NCBI RefSeq assembly: GCF_003029735.1
Contig: NZ_KZ686269.1
Coordinates: forward strand, 1,488,001-1,552,000
Direction: 5' to 3'
DNA length: 64,000 bases
Source of the DNA: Pedobacter yulinensis
GTDB lineage: Bacteria; Bacteroidota; Bacteroidia; Sphingobacteriales; Sphingobacteriaceae
Shown: in pieces, positions 18,472-29,200 of the stretch
Numbering within the stretch: position 1 is the first letter of the stretch
How the letters are laid out: the number at the start of each line of letters is the position of its first letter
Program-made: the position numbers and the translations under genes
Notes under the pieces: generated by a model
What the model was told of the DNA's origin: nothing
Database searches by the model: none
The model's input: the letters and a program-made list of their open reading frames with translations, nothing else

Positions 18472-19074
18472 ATGAAAATTTTATTGATTGGTGGCAATGG
18501 CACGATCGGCAAAAAGGTAGCAGCTGGCCTGAGCCTTCAGCACGAGCTAATTTTCGCCGCCAGAACTACGGGAGACATTCAGGTAGATATCACTTCAGCT
18601 ACATCTATTGAAGAAATGTTCAGGGCCAGTGGGATCATCGATGCCTGCGTTTGCACGGCCGGCACGGGCTATTATGGCCCCTTCGACACCATGACAGCAA
18701 ACGATATGCTGCCAGGAATCGAAGGGAAACTGATGGGGCAGATTAACCTCGTTTTGATCGGCAAATCATATCTCGCCGAAGGCGGTTCATTTACCCTAAC
18801 CTCCGGTATTGCCGCCAATCATCCCGCTAGACATGGGTCCTGCGTAGCTACGATCAATGGCGCAATCAACAGCTTTGTTCTGGCAGCATCCCAGGAGCTG
18901 CGTCAGGACCGGCGGATCAATGTTGTCAGCCCCGGACTGGTTGAAGATAGCGCAGAAAGGTACGGACATTTGTTTCCCGGCTATAACCTGGTTCCGATGG
19001 TGAAAGTGGTCAATGCATATAAGCTCAGCATTGAGGGAGCGATCAATGGAAAAATACTAAAAGTTTTTTCCTGA
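18472..19074 (+). CDS. Atypical short-chain dehydrogenase
   Basis: A 200-residue Rossmann protein. The nucleotide-binding loop GGNGTIGKKVA is at the N-terminus and VVSPGLVEDSAE is the usual segment after the active site. The catalytic YxxxK is absent: after the serine of LTSGIAANHP the sequence goes ARHGSCVATINGAINSF with no Tyr/Lys pair. It matches the short SDR group typified by E. coli-type PRK07578 proteins, whose substrates are unknown. Probably co-regulated with the upstream AraC gene. Confidence 0.8.
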   Translation: MKILLIGGNGTIGKKVAAGLSLQHELIFAARTTGDIQVDITSATSIEEMFRASGIIDACVCTAGTGYYGPFDTMTANDMLPGIEGKLMGQINLVLIGKSYLAEGGSFTLTSGIAANHPARHGSCVATINGAINSFVLAASQELRQDRRINVVSPGLVEDSAERYGHLFPGYNLVPMVKVVNAYKLSIEGAINGKILKVFS

Positions 19075-19216
19075 AAACCTGGGCATTTTGATCATCCGGT
19101 TTCACATTTGATGTTCGAGGTAACGGGCGTCACTTAACTTGTTATCGGGTGCAAAATTTCCGTCCTCGCGCAGTTTGGACTATGTTGCAACAGATGCCGT
19201 TGCCCGATTTGCAGCC

Positions 19217-19574
19217 TCATTTACGATCTGCAAAGAGATCCGCTATTGCAAACGATTCGTCTACCAGACAATAAATGTTCATATCCGGATATTCTGTGTC
19301 AGATTCAAAAACAAGCGATACTTCGGCGTCCGGGTAAAAACATATCTTCTTTAACTTAAGCGAACGTTGCAGATTTGTATCATTTTTGCTGCTGGCTGAT
19401 AAGCAGAAGCCGCGCACGCGGCATCTGTGAGTTCGGCAGCCACGGCTCTTGTTATCTCGTGCAGGGTGTTTTTATTAAAACCCAGGAGCCACGCCCCCGC
19501 CTGCGCCATCAAGTCATTGAAATCGTTTGTTTCGCCTTGTCGTCGAAGCGTTTAAAGTCTTTAAATGGGTCCAT
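19217..19574 (-). pseudogene. Frameshifted remnant of an unrecognised protein
   Basis: Minus-strand sequence reads as protein in three successive frames: MDPFKDFKRFDDKAKQTIS from ATG 19574, then NDLMAQAGAWLLGFNK and ITRAVAAELTDAACAA (about 19518-19380), then KICFYPDAEVSLVFESD to a stop at 19217. The second switch falls at an AAAAA run (plus-strand T-run near 19383). Joined, the product is about 118 residues, acidic and soluble. I do not recognise the family; the two shifts could be decay or base-calling error. The rest of 19075-19658 shows nothing else. Confidence 0.5.
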
Positions 19575-19658
19575 GGGCGTCGCTAAAAAGGTCAAAGCCA
19601 ATTTATGTCATTTTTCAGAAACGGTAAGCACTGCTCTTGCGTGCCGTCGGCTGATGGG

Positions 19659-20291
19659 CTACTGATAGATCAGATCAAGCAATTGCCTGAGTGCTTTTTT
19701 GATCTCTTGCTGTCCGGCGGGTTGTCGAATATCGATCCCGCAGAAAGGATTTTCCTGCATGTTGGCATGCAGTGTCAAATAATAAACACCCCCCATGAGC
19801 AACGCATACATGGCCCTGAAATTTTTATCGCCTGGATCAAAATGTTTGTCAAAAACTTCCAGCAGCACCTGTTCGCCGGTCCTCTCGCGTTTCAGGTCGA
19901 GTTCTTTTAAAGCTGCCGACCTTTCGCTCAGCCCCCAGGTAATGATCCTGCGCATTTCCTCGTTGCCAGACAAACTGTCAAACTGATCTTCCAGTACTCC
20001 ATAGGCAAGCGCTTTTCCGGAATCCTGGCCAGCATTTTCTATGAGATCCGCAACGTCGTCGGGATTGATCTTCCAGTAGTCTTTATACTCCAGGTATGAT
20101 CTGACCAGTCCTTCCAGGCCTCCGAAATAATCATATATCAGCCGCCTGTCTACCCCGGCTTCAAGGGCGACTCTTGCGGCGCTCAAACCTGAGAAACCGT
20201 TCATTTCCAGTATTTTTCCGACCGAGTTGATCAGGTTCGCCTTTGTACGTTCCTTATTTCTAACCGGCCCGTTGGTGATCTTCCGTACCAT
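19659..20291 (-). CDS. TetR-family transcriptional regulator
   Basis: A 210-residue regulator: residues about 12-60 form the TetR helix-turn-helix (INSVGKILEMNGFSGLSAA, then GVDRRLIYDYFGG), followed by an all-helical ligand domain with LMGGVYYLTLHANM. No obvious target gene is adjacent: the divergent neighbour is a lipoprotein gene 268 bases away and the downstream side is a decayed locus. Confidence 0.85.
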   Translation of the reverse strand: MVRKITNGPVRNKERTKANLINSVGKILEMNGFSGLSAARVALEAGVDRRLIYDYFGGLEGLVRSYLEYKDYWKINPDDVADLIENAGQDSGKALAYGVLEDQFDSLSGNEEMRRIITWGLSERSAALKELDLKRERTGEQVLLEVFDKHFDPGDKNFRAMYALLMGGVYYLTLHANMQENPFCGIDIRQPAGQQEIKKALRQLLDLIYQ

Positions 20292-20559
20292 ATTGTATCG
20301 TTTGCTGCAACCTCATTCTTTTTTCCTGGCTCAAAGGCGGCTAAAAGACTCCGTCCCGAGCCATCGTATTTAACAGCCGGAAAATTTGAAGAGCACCGCA
20401 CTTTCTGACCAGGGATGTTTAAATTTATCACAATATTGTGATATAGATTATAAATCGACAAGATAGTAAAACTTGATGCTCTTCAATACATTTTTCGGAG
20501 GCAAATGCCTGATGAGCGGCCCGACATCAGGGCTGATCCTGTTAAAATTGGTCTGGCGC

Positions 20560-21246
20560 ATGTCTTTGCCCCGACCGAACTTTGCGTCGAGATATCTGGG
20601 AATCCTGTTGATTTGTTTGCTGTTCAATTCGTGCAGCGGCTCTGCCGATGAGGATTCAAAGAGGGCCGGACAAAAACAAGCCCGGACAGAGACAGGCAAC
20701 ACCAGGTCAAACCGAAATCTCCCGGAAATTGCCGGCACCCGGACAGAACCGCGTACCGACATAGAAGTAATGGAAGAAAAATCCATTCTGTTTAACGGGC
20801 GGCTGAAACGTTATTTCTCTCTGATTCAATTTAAGGCCGTACTTGGCGAGCCAGACAGCAGCAAATTATTGGGCGAAGTGGAACCGTGCACCAACATCTT
20901 CCAGGAAGCGGATGGCTCGATCGACCCGCAGACCAGGTATCTCTTTAAAAACGGCTCACGGTTTGAAAACGCTCAGGACCGCGTAGCCGTAGATCAAATA
21001 AATTTCATGTATGGCGACTATCTGGTTTTTAATGATATTACACTGAACAGGCATACGACACTGGCTGAGTTGAAAAGGTTATTTCCGCAAGCCGGCAAGC
21101 GTGTGGGTTTGATGGAGGTAGCCGGTTCGGGTAAACTGCAGGTGATGCAATTGCGCGAGGACGAGAACAATCAATCTGACGGGCACATCAATATTTTTTT
21201 TAAACAGGGTAAACTCTATTCCCTGCAATGGTGGTTTCCCTGTTAA
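20560..21246 (+). CDS. Lipoprotein of unknown function
   Basis: A 228-residue protein with a type II signal peptide: ILLICLLFNSC places the lipidated cysteine at about residue 25, followed by a charged linker and a soluble domain (about 75-228). I chose ATG 20560 because it gives a normal signal peptide; an in-frame ATG at 20473 would put 29 extra residues ahead of it. The domain has a repeated beta pattern (YGDYLVFNDITLN; NIFFKQGKLYSLQWWF) but no family I recognise. The next gene, a secreted protein, lies 56 bases downstream and may be co-transcribed. Confidence 0.7.
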   Translation: MSLPRPNFASRYLGILLICLLFNSCSGSADEDSKRAGQKQARTETGNTRSNRNLPEIAGTRTEPRTDIEVMEEKSILFNGRLKRYFSLIQFKAVLGEPDSSKLLGEVEPCTNIFQEADGSIDPQTRYLFKNGSRFENAQDRVAVDQINFMYGDYLVFNDITLNRHTTLAELKRLFPQAGKRVGLMEVAGSGKLQVMQLREDENNQSDGHINIFFKQGKLYSLQWWFPC

Positions 21247-21302
21247 AATGATAGCCGGCACTACCCTGAGCGGTAACCGCTTTAGCCAAAATAAGTCTTG
21301 AC

Positions 21303-22141
21303 ATGAAAACGCGATTTATAAAACTCTTTTTGTGCCTGAGTATGCTTGCTGTGCCTGCAAGCGGCAAAACCTATCAGCTTACCTTTGCAGACCAAACAAC
21401 ATCTTTCAGCTTGCGCCTTTCCTGTACCACAGAGGGAAAAGGTGCCTTTGTACAAACAACAGACAAAAAGATTTTATACCACTGCAGCTTAAAAAATTTA
21501 CGGGTAGTGTCTTGACGAATACCCATAAGCAGCGCGAGGGTTTTCATTATGAGTGGAATGAGTTCTTGAACGGGAAAATTACAGGCATTTACGGAATTAC
21601 CGAACAGGCTGGAAAAGTAACCGAAGCCTGGTACCTACGCCATAAAGACCGGCGGCGGTTTAATTTCACCGCTGTAGCAGCTGCTTCGTTTGATGAAATG
21701 CAAAAATACCTGCTACACGGTGTGTTGATCAGCTTTGCATGGAACAGTGCAGACAGCCAATTTATGCTCAGCTATCCGGATGGAAAAGTAAGTACCCCCA
21801 GCTTCCTGTCGCTCGACGCACCTGATGTGGCCAGATCTGCCTACATCAAAGACTACAATTTTGACGGGTACGACGACCTGGCCTTCTCGCTCCCGGATGC
21901 CGGGATGGGTGTTTACCAAACGTTCAACATCTGGCTGTATGACCCCGCTGCCAAACGTTTCAAGTCCTTGCAGGAAAGTCAGGATGTACGTGCAAAATGC
22001 TCCTGCCTTTGCAATGTTACGCTGAATGTCAAACAGAAACTCTTGTACTCGGCCTGCCGGGGCGGCGCACGGTGGTGGCAGGATGTGTACCACATCGACA
22101 AACGCAACCGGTTGGTCTGGCTGCGGTCTTCAGAAAAATGA
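21303..22141 (+). pseudogene. Secreted protein of unknown function, frameshifted at an A6 run
   Basis: ATG 21303 opens with a signal peptide (LFLCLSMLAVPASG) and reads to CSLKN, where it hits a stop at 21513-21515. The frame one base back stays open to 22141 and carries the rest (KFTGSVLTNTHKQ, then ISFAWNSADSQFMLSYPDG and DYNFDGYDDLAF). The switch lies at six A residues, 21491-21496; one extra A would restore about 280 codons. DYNFDGYDDLAF is an FG-GAP-like calcium-binding motif. Function unknown. Either a real frameshift mutation or a homopolymer error. Confidence 0.7.
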
Positions 22142-22243
22142 ATGGTGTTTGTTTCATCGTGCTGTGCAAGATGTGCTTAATCTGGCAGATAGCAGCCGGG
22201 ATGGCGGGAAGCGAGCTCATGCTTACCGGTTATCCTGTCTTTC

Positions 22244-22690
22244 TTACCGGTCAAGGAGCCGCCTGTGGTAATTGACCTGCCCCAGGTGATAACTGAGGTG
22301 CATGGCCAGATGAACAAGAAAATACCCCGTAGTTTGCCGGGTACCGTTTACTTCGTCCGGGTATTCGGTCTGCATTTGAACGTCTGTAAGAAGCGGAAGC
22401 GTTGCTTCGACCATGGCAATGGTTTGCTTAATTTTATCAATGAGCTCGGCTCTTGGCAAATTTTTCTGCGAAAACTCTTCCGGCCGGTTACGGATGTAGC
22501 CGGAGTGGCCGAGAGCCCCGCCGATATATGCATTGAGGTTACCTGCAAGATGCAGGCACAGGTTACCGGCCGAGTTGAGAATGTTATGGTCAATGCGCCA
22601 GATATTGGCTTCATCTTGATAAAGTTCCAATTCCTCTTTCAGTTTATTGAGATCGCGGATGAGCAAGGTTTTCAGTGTCGTGCTAAGCAT
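22244..22690 (-). CDS. DinB-like four-helix-bundle protein
   Basis: A 148-residue protein of the DinB/YfiT superfamily (DUF1572-like): NLCLHLAGNLNAYIGG and a C-terminal HLAMHLSYHLGQVNYHRRLL give the typical metal-binding histidine set. These are thiol- or metal-dependent transferases of mostly unknown substrate. ATG 22690 begins MLSTTLKTLLIRDL, the usual first helix; the frame extends to 22786 but the added sequence is not family-like. Confidence 0.8.
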   Translation of the reverse strand: MLSTTLKTLLIRDLNKLKEELELYQDEANIWRIDHNILNSAGNLCLHLAGNLNAYIGGALGHSGYIRNRPEEFSQKNLPRAELIDKIKQTIAMVEATLPLLTDVQMQTEYPDEVNGTRQTTGYFLVHLAMHLSYHLGQVNYHRRLLDR

Positions 22691-22916
22691 AATGGTCTTT
22701 TGGGTCAAGGTAACAATAACGACCGGTACGGGCAAGATCTGAAAGATCTGGGCCTGACGCTTCGGCCAGACCGGGAACAATGGCATCGCCAGGTATCATT
22801 GGCATCGGCTTATTTCCGGTCTGCATTCAGCAAGGTGGTGGTAACGCTCCAACCGGGCTCCTGGTGGATTCTGTAGCGTCCATGATCAGGCACCATACCC
22901 CGGTTTATCATGCCAT

Positions 22917-24128
22917 TCATACTTCAAGATTGCTATTTTGGTTAATGAGCAGGGAAAGAGTCTGGCACAGCGCGGCGATCTCTTCTTCTGTATTGTAATA
23001 ATGTACCGATGTACGAACCACCGCACGAAGCCCGTTCTTTTCCATGTAGATGGGCGTTGCCTGTGAGCCGCCCACGGAAACGTTGATACCGCGCTCAGCA
23101 AGCTTTCTTTTGACATCTTCGCTTTCCATGCCCTTTACCGAGAAAGTAACAATACCACTCAGCCAGTAACCAGCGTCATGTACAGCGATTGCTGGATTCT
23201 CCGCAAGTTGCTGCCTTAACAGTACCGCTAGATATTTGATGCGGTCCCATATCCGGTTTACTCCGATATTCAGGGCATACTCAACGGCTTTCCCCAGTCC
23301 AAGGGTCAGGGCACGGTTTTTCTCATATAACTCGAACCGACGTGCATCCTGCCGCAGCGTATAGCCAGACAGCGAAACATTTCCCGCACCAAAAAAGTCC
23401 AATAAAACGGGCTTTACCTTATCCTGACTGGCTTTCTTTACAAACAGAAAGCCGGTTCCCCGGGGTGCACGAAGATACTTACGCCCTGTAGCCGATAACA
23501 TATCACACTTGATTCGCTTAACGTCTAAGGGCAATTGTCCGGCACTCTGGCAGGCATCAAGTAAATACAGTATTCCGTGCTTTTCAGCGATCTCACCTAT
23601 TTGTTCGGCCGGCAGAATGCTGCCGCCGGATGACGAAACGTGGGTAACTGCGATCAGTTTGGTTTTAGCGGTAATCGCTTTCTCTAGCTTTTCTAACGAG
23701 AAGTTGCCCAGGGCGTCATTGGAAATCACATTTATTTTAATCCCAGCCTCTTTCGCGCTGGCCAAACCAATGAGGCCTGTTACATATTCCATCTCACTGG
23801 TAATGATTTCGTCGCCGGCCTCGAAGGATAGGCCTTTGAAAACCGTCGCCCAGGCCGCACTTGCGTTTTCAAAGACTGCGATCTCTTCCCGGTCTGCATT
23901 GACCAGCTCAGCCAGCTTGTCATAAACGCCATTTATCCCTGCAATATGTTTTGCCTCGGTTTCATATCCACCAGCCAAGGCTTCCTCCCGTAAATAATCG
24001 ACAACGGTGTCGACCACAACGTCTGGCGGCAGGGAGGCTCCGGCATTGTTAAAATGAATGAGTTTGGTACTTCCTTTAGTCTGCGAACGAATCATATCGA
24101 GTTCATCGCTGAGTATTTTAGTCTCCAT
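22917..24128 (-). CDS. Class V aminotransferase (cysteine desulfurase/isopenicillin-N-epimerase-like)
   Basis: A 403-residue PLP enzyme. The PLP lysine is in SATGRKYLRAPRGTGFLFV (about residue 220) and the PLP-contact aspartate in YLLDACQSAG (about 195). N-terminal FNNAGASLPPDVVVD and C-terminal VRTSVHYYNTEEEI match the NifS/CsdB-EgtE-like branch, which cleaves C-S bonds or epimerises amino acids; the catalytic cysteine loop of true desulfurases is not evident. It stands alone, so the pathway is open. Confidence 0.85.
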   Translation of the reverse strand: METKILSDELDMIRSQTKGSTKLIHFNNAGASLPPDVVVDTVVDYLREEALAGGYETEAKHIAGINGVYDKLAELVNADREEIAVFENASAAWATVFKGLSFEAGDEIITSEMEYVTGLIGLASAKEAGIKINVISNDALGNFSLEKLEKAITAKTKLIAVTHVSSSGGSILPAEQIGEIAEKHGILYLLDACQSAGQLPLDVKRIKCDMLSATGRKYLRAPRGTGFLFVKKASQDKVKPVLLDFFGAGNVSLSGYTLRQDARRFELYEKNRALTLGLGKAVEYALNIGVNRIWDRIKYLAVLLRQQLAENPAIAVHDAGYWLSGIVTFSVKGMESEDVKRKLAERGINVSVGGSQATPIYMEKNGLRAVVRTSVHYYNTEEEIAALCQTLSLLINQNSNLEV

Positions 24129-24560
24129 ACCTGAATTACTACTGTTTCTTTTATGCTTAATTTTGTATAGGCTCTTCCTGGTCCATCACCTCCCGGCTGC
24201 ACTTTTCGAAGTTACAGGATTGTGTGGTTATCAGGCAATCAGAGGGCTGCATTCGAAGAAATAACACATTTGCATGGCAAACGCCGGCTTATGGATAGCG
24301 AGCCGTAGCTTGTTAAACCCGGTTATTGAAAGTTACCTTGTTTTTCATAGTTAAGAAACGCATCACACCTCCCCTTCTCAGTTCTCAATTAAAGCTGAAC
24401 GCTCCGGACCTGTTTGATTACCTGAGTTTGCCAATACGGCCACCCGCGATGCAGGGACTTGTAATTTACCGCCAGGTTTTGTAATACCAGGCAACCTTGT
24501 TCCCGCTTCCCCGGCAGCCGACTTTGATGCAAGCTCAAGGAAACAGGCCCTTAAAATAAA
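24129..24560 (+). other. Intergenic stretch, nothing recognised
   Basis: 432 bases upstream of the aminotransferase gene and downstream of the lipoprotein operon. No repeat or coding-like frame stands out on either strand; it should hold the aminotransferase promoter, but I cannot place it. Confidence 0.4.
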
Positions 24561-24580
24561 GGTTCCGGTAACCCGGAACC
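24561..24580 (-). terminator. Rho-independent terminator of the receptor/lipoprotein operon
   Basis: Stem GGTTCCGG / CCGGAACC with loop TAAC; on the minus strand it is followed by TTTATTTTAA. It lies 52 bases past the last lipoprotein stop codon. Confidence 0.85.
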
Positions 24581-24632
24581 CCTACATTAAAACGGATATA
24601 AGAAATCACAAATATCCTGCATAAAGCTACGC

Positions 24633-25418
24633 TTACAACGACCGTTCCGGATAGAAAAACAGACGACTGAAAAGCAGCCCACCCGGCCCCGGGACGACGA
24701 AGTACGGCTGCACCAAACCTTTCTCGGCGTTAACCGGCATGAGGAAACCAAATGCGCTTGTCTGGCTTTTTGTCTCGGTATCCTCAAACGCCCATTGGTC
24801 TGTTGTACCCGCTTTCGTAAAACAGATGTCGGTTGCTCGTAAATCATTGGTTGTTGAAAAGTGTTCAACGGGCAGGTAGTCGACATATACCCATGTTTTA
24901 GGTTTTACATTTTTTGCCAGGTAATAGCGGTATTCCTGCCCGGTTGTAGCATCCTTCCTGTACATAGAAATATCAAAAGGGGCATTGTCAATGCTATACT
25001 GTACATAAAAGCCCAGCCTGTTTAAAGCAGGATCTGCCGCAGGCGGGTTGACCTCCACTATTCGGCCATCAGCGTAGATAAAGTTGAATGCAGCCTTTGA
25101 GCCGCTTTGCGGCAGGGGTTTGCTGTACAGCACCTTTTTGGTGTCGGTATCAGTAATTGTAAGAAACCGCTCTTTTTCTCCCCGGTAAGGAAAAACGATG
25201 TTAAACGTGCCGGTTGTTCCGGGGTTGTAGCTATAATTATTTGCTGTATATTTTACAGTATCAATGGCTATTTGCCAGGGGCCGGCACTTCCGTTGTAGC
25301 CGTTCAGCACGATATGCATGGCCCGCTCAACATCCTGTTTCTCTTTCTTGCATGCCCCAAAAGCGGAGCAAAGCAAGGCCAGCGTTACAATTCTGGTAAT
25401 GTGTGTAATAGTTTTCAT
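24633..25418 (-). CDS. Lipoprotein of the TonB-receptor locus (unknown function)
   Basis: A 261-residue protein with a type II signal peptide ending FGAC, followed by KKEKQD, the lysine-then-acid pattern typical of surface-exposed Bacteroidota lipoproteins. The body is beta-rich. It shares a pattern with the lipoprotein gene just upstream (LTIT, then AF-x-F-x-Y-x-x-G-x-I-x-x-V, and KNVKP), so the two are distant paralogues. It is last in an operon after an ECF/FecR/TonB-receptor set and may bind the receptor's substrate. Confidence 0.78.
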   Translation of the reverse strand: MKTITHITRIVTLALLCSAFGACKKEKQDVERAMHIVLNGYNGSAGPWQIAIDTVKYTANNYSYNPGTTGTFNIVFPYRGEKERFLTITDTDTKKVLYSKPLPQSGSKAAFNFIYADGRIVEVNPPAADPALNRLGFYVQYSIDNAPFDISMYRKDATTGQEYRYYLAKNVKPKTWVYVDYLPVEHFSTTNDLRATDICFTKAGTTDQWAFEDTETKSQTSAFGFLMPVNAEKGLVQPYFVVPGPGGLLFSRLFFYPERSL

Positions 25419-25423
25419 TGGGG

Positions 25424-26197
25424 TTAGATCTCAAAGTTTTTAAAGTAAGCCATGTAGCTGGTCGGCGCTTCGCTAAAAATATATAGCTTGGAAGCTGCTG
25501 TTGAAGAAGAGGGTTTTGGTGCGCTTGATGCCGTGGGGTTCCAAGGATAAATTGTACCATCTGTATACAATGTATTGGTCCCTGCTTTATAAATATAAAC
25601 CTGTAACGTGGCTGATGTGGCTTGACCGTTATACACATGTCCGGCTGTGGCAAACGTGGAAATGGTTACGGGTTCGGTAAACTCGTTCGGCTTTACATTT
25701 TTAATACGGGCCACCTCTTCAAAGACCTTGGGCGTCAGGTAGTATTTTCCCAATACGATATCAACCGGCTCTGCATAATTTGTTTTCACCGGCATGAACA
25801 TATACGTAATTTTAATCTTGCCCGGCTCAACCGGAGGAACAATTGGAACAGTACCGATCGCGCCGTTCATGTAAAAGAAACTGATAAAGGCGCGGCCATC
25901 GGCTTTCTTAAGTTCTTTCTCCATAACCAGCTTACCGGTACCTTTTTCGGTAATGGTAAGTTTTGCTCCTTTCTTATTGCCGGCAAGTGCATAAGCGTCG
26001 CTATAGTCAAAACGCCCGACAGGTATATCTATCTTAAAGGTGTCGATCCGCGCCTCAAGGCCGGTGTTGCCCACACTCAGAATGTTAAACGTAACCGCCA
26101 GTACATTCCTTTTGTCTTCAATTTCGCCATTTTTTTTGCAGGAGGCCAGCAACAGTGCGGTAGCCACCAACATCAGGCAGTTCTTCAGATTCTTCAT
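25424..26197 (-). CDS. Lipoprotein of the TonB-receptor locus (unknown function)
   Basis: A 257-residue lipoprotein with lipobox LLLASC followed by KKNGEIED. I start at ATG 26197; the frame can begin three codons earlier at a GTG. The body is beta-rich, with a Pro/Ser-rich segment near residue 230. It lies between the TonB-dependent receptor (18 bases) and its paralogue (5 bases), so all three are co-transcribed. Function unknown; substrate capture for the receptor is the simplest guess. Confidence 0.78.
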   Translation of the reverse strand: MKNLKNCLMLVATALLLASCKKNGEIEDKRNVLAVTFNILSVGNTGLEARIDTFKIDIPVGRFDYSDAYALAGNKKGAKLTITEKGTGKLVMEKELKKADGRAFISFFYMNGAIGTVPIVPPVEPGKIKITYMFMPVKTNYAEPVDIVLGKYYLTPKVFEEVARIKNVKPNEFTEPVTISTFATAGHVYNGQATSATLQVYIYKAGTNTLYTDGTIYPWNPTASSAPKPSSSTAASKLYIFSEAPTSYMAYFKNFEI

Positions 26198-26215
26198 AAT
26201 ATGCACGAATAATTT

Positions 26216-29200
26216 TTAAAAGTTATAGGTAAGTGACAGGCTGAACGATGCCCCTACACGCCTGGTAAAGGTGTCTCTGTCGCCTGTGCGCGTTCTAGTT
26301 TTACCATCGTCTGAATTTTCATAAGTACCTTCCTCATATTTTTGCGAGAAGCCGGGTTTCCACTCGTAAATGTCGATCCAGTCAAATGCCCCGGCGTCGT
26401 TGATGTGACTGATGCCCATGCCTTTCCACCTGTCCTGTAATTGATAGGTTTCCTCACTGTTGATGTAAAAGCGGTACGGGGAATTCATGATATTGCTCAT
26501 GTTTAATCTTGCCTGCAACCTCCTGTCTTTCAGGAACCGGTAGCTCAGCTGGGCATCTAACTGGCTGCGCGGCCGCTCGTATTCTACAAGGTCAGGTGTT
26601 AAGCCGGTAACGAAGGTTTTATAACCCATGTGGTTAAAAGCAACGTTTGCCCCTAAACGGCGGCCGTTGTATTGCATCCCTGCGTTATATACCACAGGCA
26701 CCTGGCCAAATAGCGGCCGTTTCTCGCGTTGTAAACTTTTGGTGCGATAGAAGTAACTATTTCCATTTTTATCCTTGGCAATACCGGGGGTATTAAAGGT
26801 GGCAGCTTGTACTTCTGAGCTTTGCAAGGTAACGTTACCGCTCAGGTAAACATCTTCCATAAACGGCCACGCAGGATTTAAGAAACCCAGACTTTTCCGC
26901 ATATCAAATTCCCAGCCGTTTACCCTGGCATACTCAGAGTTTTGGGTAACGAGGTATACGCGGCGGGTAGCATCTGTCTGGGTACGGTAAATCTCTACCG
27001 GCTTGTCAAAATACTTGTGGAAGTAACCCACAGATAAGACCTCGCCGGCTTTAGGGTACCATTCCAGCCTGAGATCAAAATGATCTATGACTGTCGATAG
27101 AACGCCTTCGTTGCGCCGGTAACCGCCAACTACCGGATCAAAACGCATCATGCGGGAATTTTCTATCAGTGCTGGCCTGACAACGGATGTTGAATAGGCA
27201 GCTCTGACATTGAGATCTTTAACAGGCGTAGCCGTTAAATTGAATGATGGCAGGTAACGCCAGGTTTTTTCCTCGTTAACCGGATCTGCAAATGCGCTTA
27301 CAATGTTACCCGTTTCAGGATCCACAAATTTTTCCTTTTCACCATTAACGATCTGCTCATTGGTAATCCTGTCATTAGCGCCATTCCTGAGTCTTTCGTA
27401 TTTGTATGATTCGGCCCTAACGCCCCAAACCAGGCGTAGCCAGGGGGTAAACCGGTTGTCAAACATGCCGTAAATTCCCTGGTTGACATTTTTACCCTGG
27501 TAGCCGTTTTCGGAAAAGCTGGCCGGGTAGTAAAAGATATCTCTCAGCGGGTCTTTAAAGTCCAGGTATTGCCCCCATTCCCGCACGGGCACATTGGCAA
27601 ACGGACCGCCAACGCTGGTTATAGGCAGAACTGTCCAATCATAAGCGCCTTCGCGATCCAGATATTGGTAGCCTGTTTTCACGACCTGTTTTTGTCCGAG
27701 GGCCTTAAATTGATAACTCAGTGCGCCCTCAGCAATTTTATTCGTTTCATTATATACATAACGCGCGCGGTTAAGCACGCCGCCCCCGGGTGCAGTAGGT
27801 GTGTTTGGTACGATACTATATTGAGTGCCGTCTGCTGCGTTAGGCAGCAGCCAGGCTTCAATAACATCCTGCTCTGTATTGGTCAGCTTGTTGCGTGCAA
27901 CATTCCAATCAAGCCGGAAGGCGCCAAAGCTATGCTCACCGTTTATCCGGTTTTGCAGCAAATCAATAAACTTTGGCCGATCATACTCCCGTATCTCCTC
28001 AAAAGGTTTAGGATCGGCAGAATAACCCTGTATACGCGAGAACTGGTTTTGAAATACACGTGAGTAAAAATTTCGCGAACTGATTTTATGATTTTTCGCA
28101 TTCCACCCTGCATTCAATAATGCCCCCCAGGTTGTATTAAAATTATATTGTTTTGCATGAGCGCTCATCAGTTCCTCGCCGGTTGCTGCATCGTAACTCA
28201 CGTTAAGCAGCCTTTCCCATTCGCCGCGTTTAAACTGTGATATGTCATCTATGGCCTGTTCATTGCGGTAACTTAACGACCCTACAAAACCAAAACGGCT
28301 ATTACCAGTATGGTAACTGCGGCCTAGGCTCAATTGATAATTTTGTCCCGGCATTGCCGTGTACACCCTGCTGCCGAGACGTTCAAATCCGCCAATGCGT
28401 TTGTTCTGTTCGCCAATCATGGCAGGGGTGATGGCAGTAACGCCAGGTGTGGGTACAGCGTAAGGCTTGTCAGGATTATATTGCCCGGCAGCAAATGAAA
28501 ACAGGTTCTTAGGAAAATGGTCCCGGGTTCCGTCGTCAAAGCCGAGGTAATCATTTTTACCACGTCCATAAGCCAGGAAATCTTTCCCCGTACTGCTGTT
28601 GATATACTTACCGCCAAAACTTAGCGCCGTAAAATTGTTATCGGGTATAGCCATGGTGCTGATCTGCACCAAGCCGCCACCAAAGCCAAAGCTCATATCG
28701 GGTGTGGCTGTTTTGTTGATGACCACGTTATCAATCAGGTTGCTGGGGATAATGTCAAACTCAAAATCGCGCACCTGCACATCGGTGCTGGGCAATATGG
28801 CGCCGTCCATCATGGCCAGGTTATAACGTTCTGCAATGCCACGGATAACTACCCGACGATTGTCATTGGTACTGATACCGGAGATGCGTTTCAGCGTTTC
28901 ACCCACGTTTTTATCCGGCAAAACAGCCATTTGTTCGCTGCTGATGCCATTGGTCAGGCCGGCCTCATTTTTCTGACGTGCGTAAAGCGCGGCGGTTGAC
29001 TCTCTTCGCATGCTGCTAGTTACCGTTACCTGCGCCAACGCGTTGGTGGCCTGCATGAGTACAATATTCAGGCTGGTTAGCTGGTTCGGACTTGCATGTA
29101 CCTGAGTAATGCGTTTGCTTTGATAGGAGACATGGGTTACCTCGACCGTGTAATTGCCTGGTTCTACGTTGAAGCTGTACGTGCCATCCAGGCTGGATTG

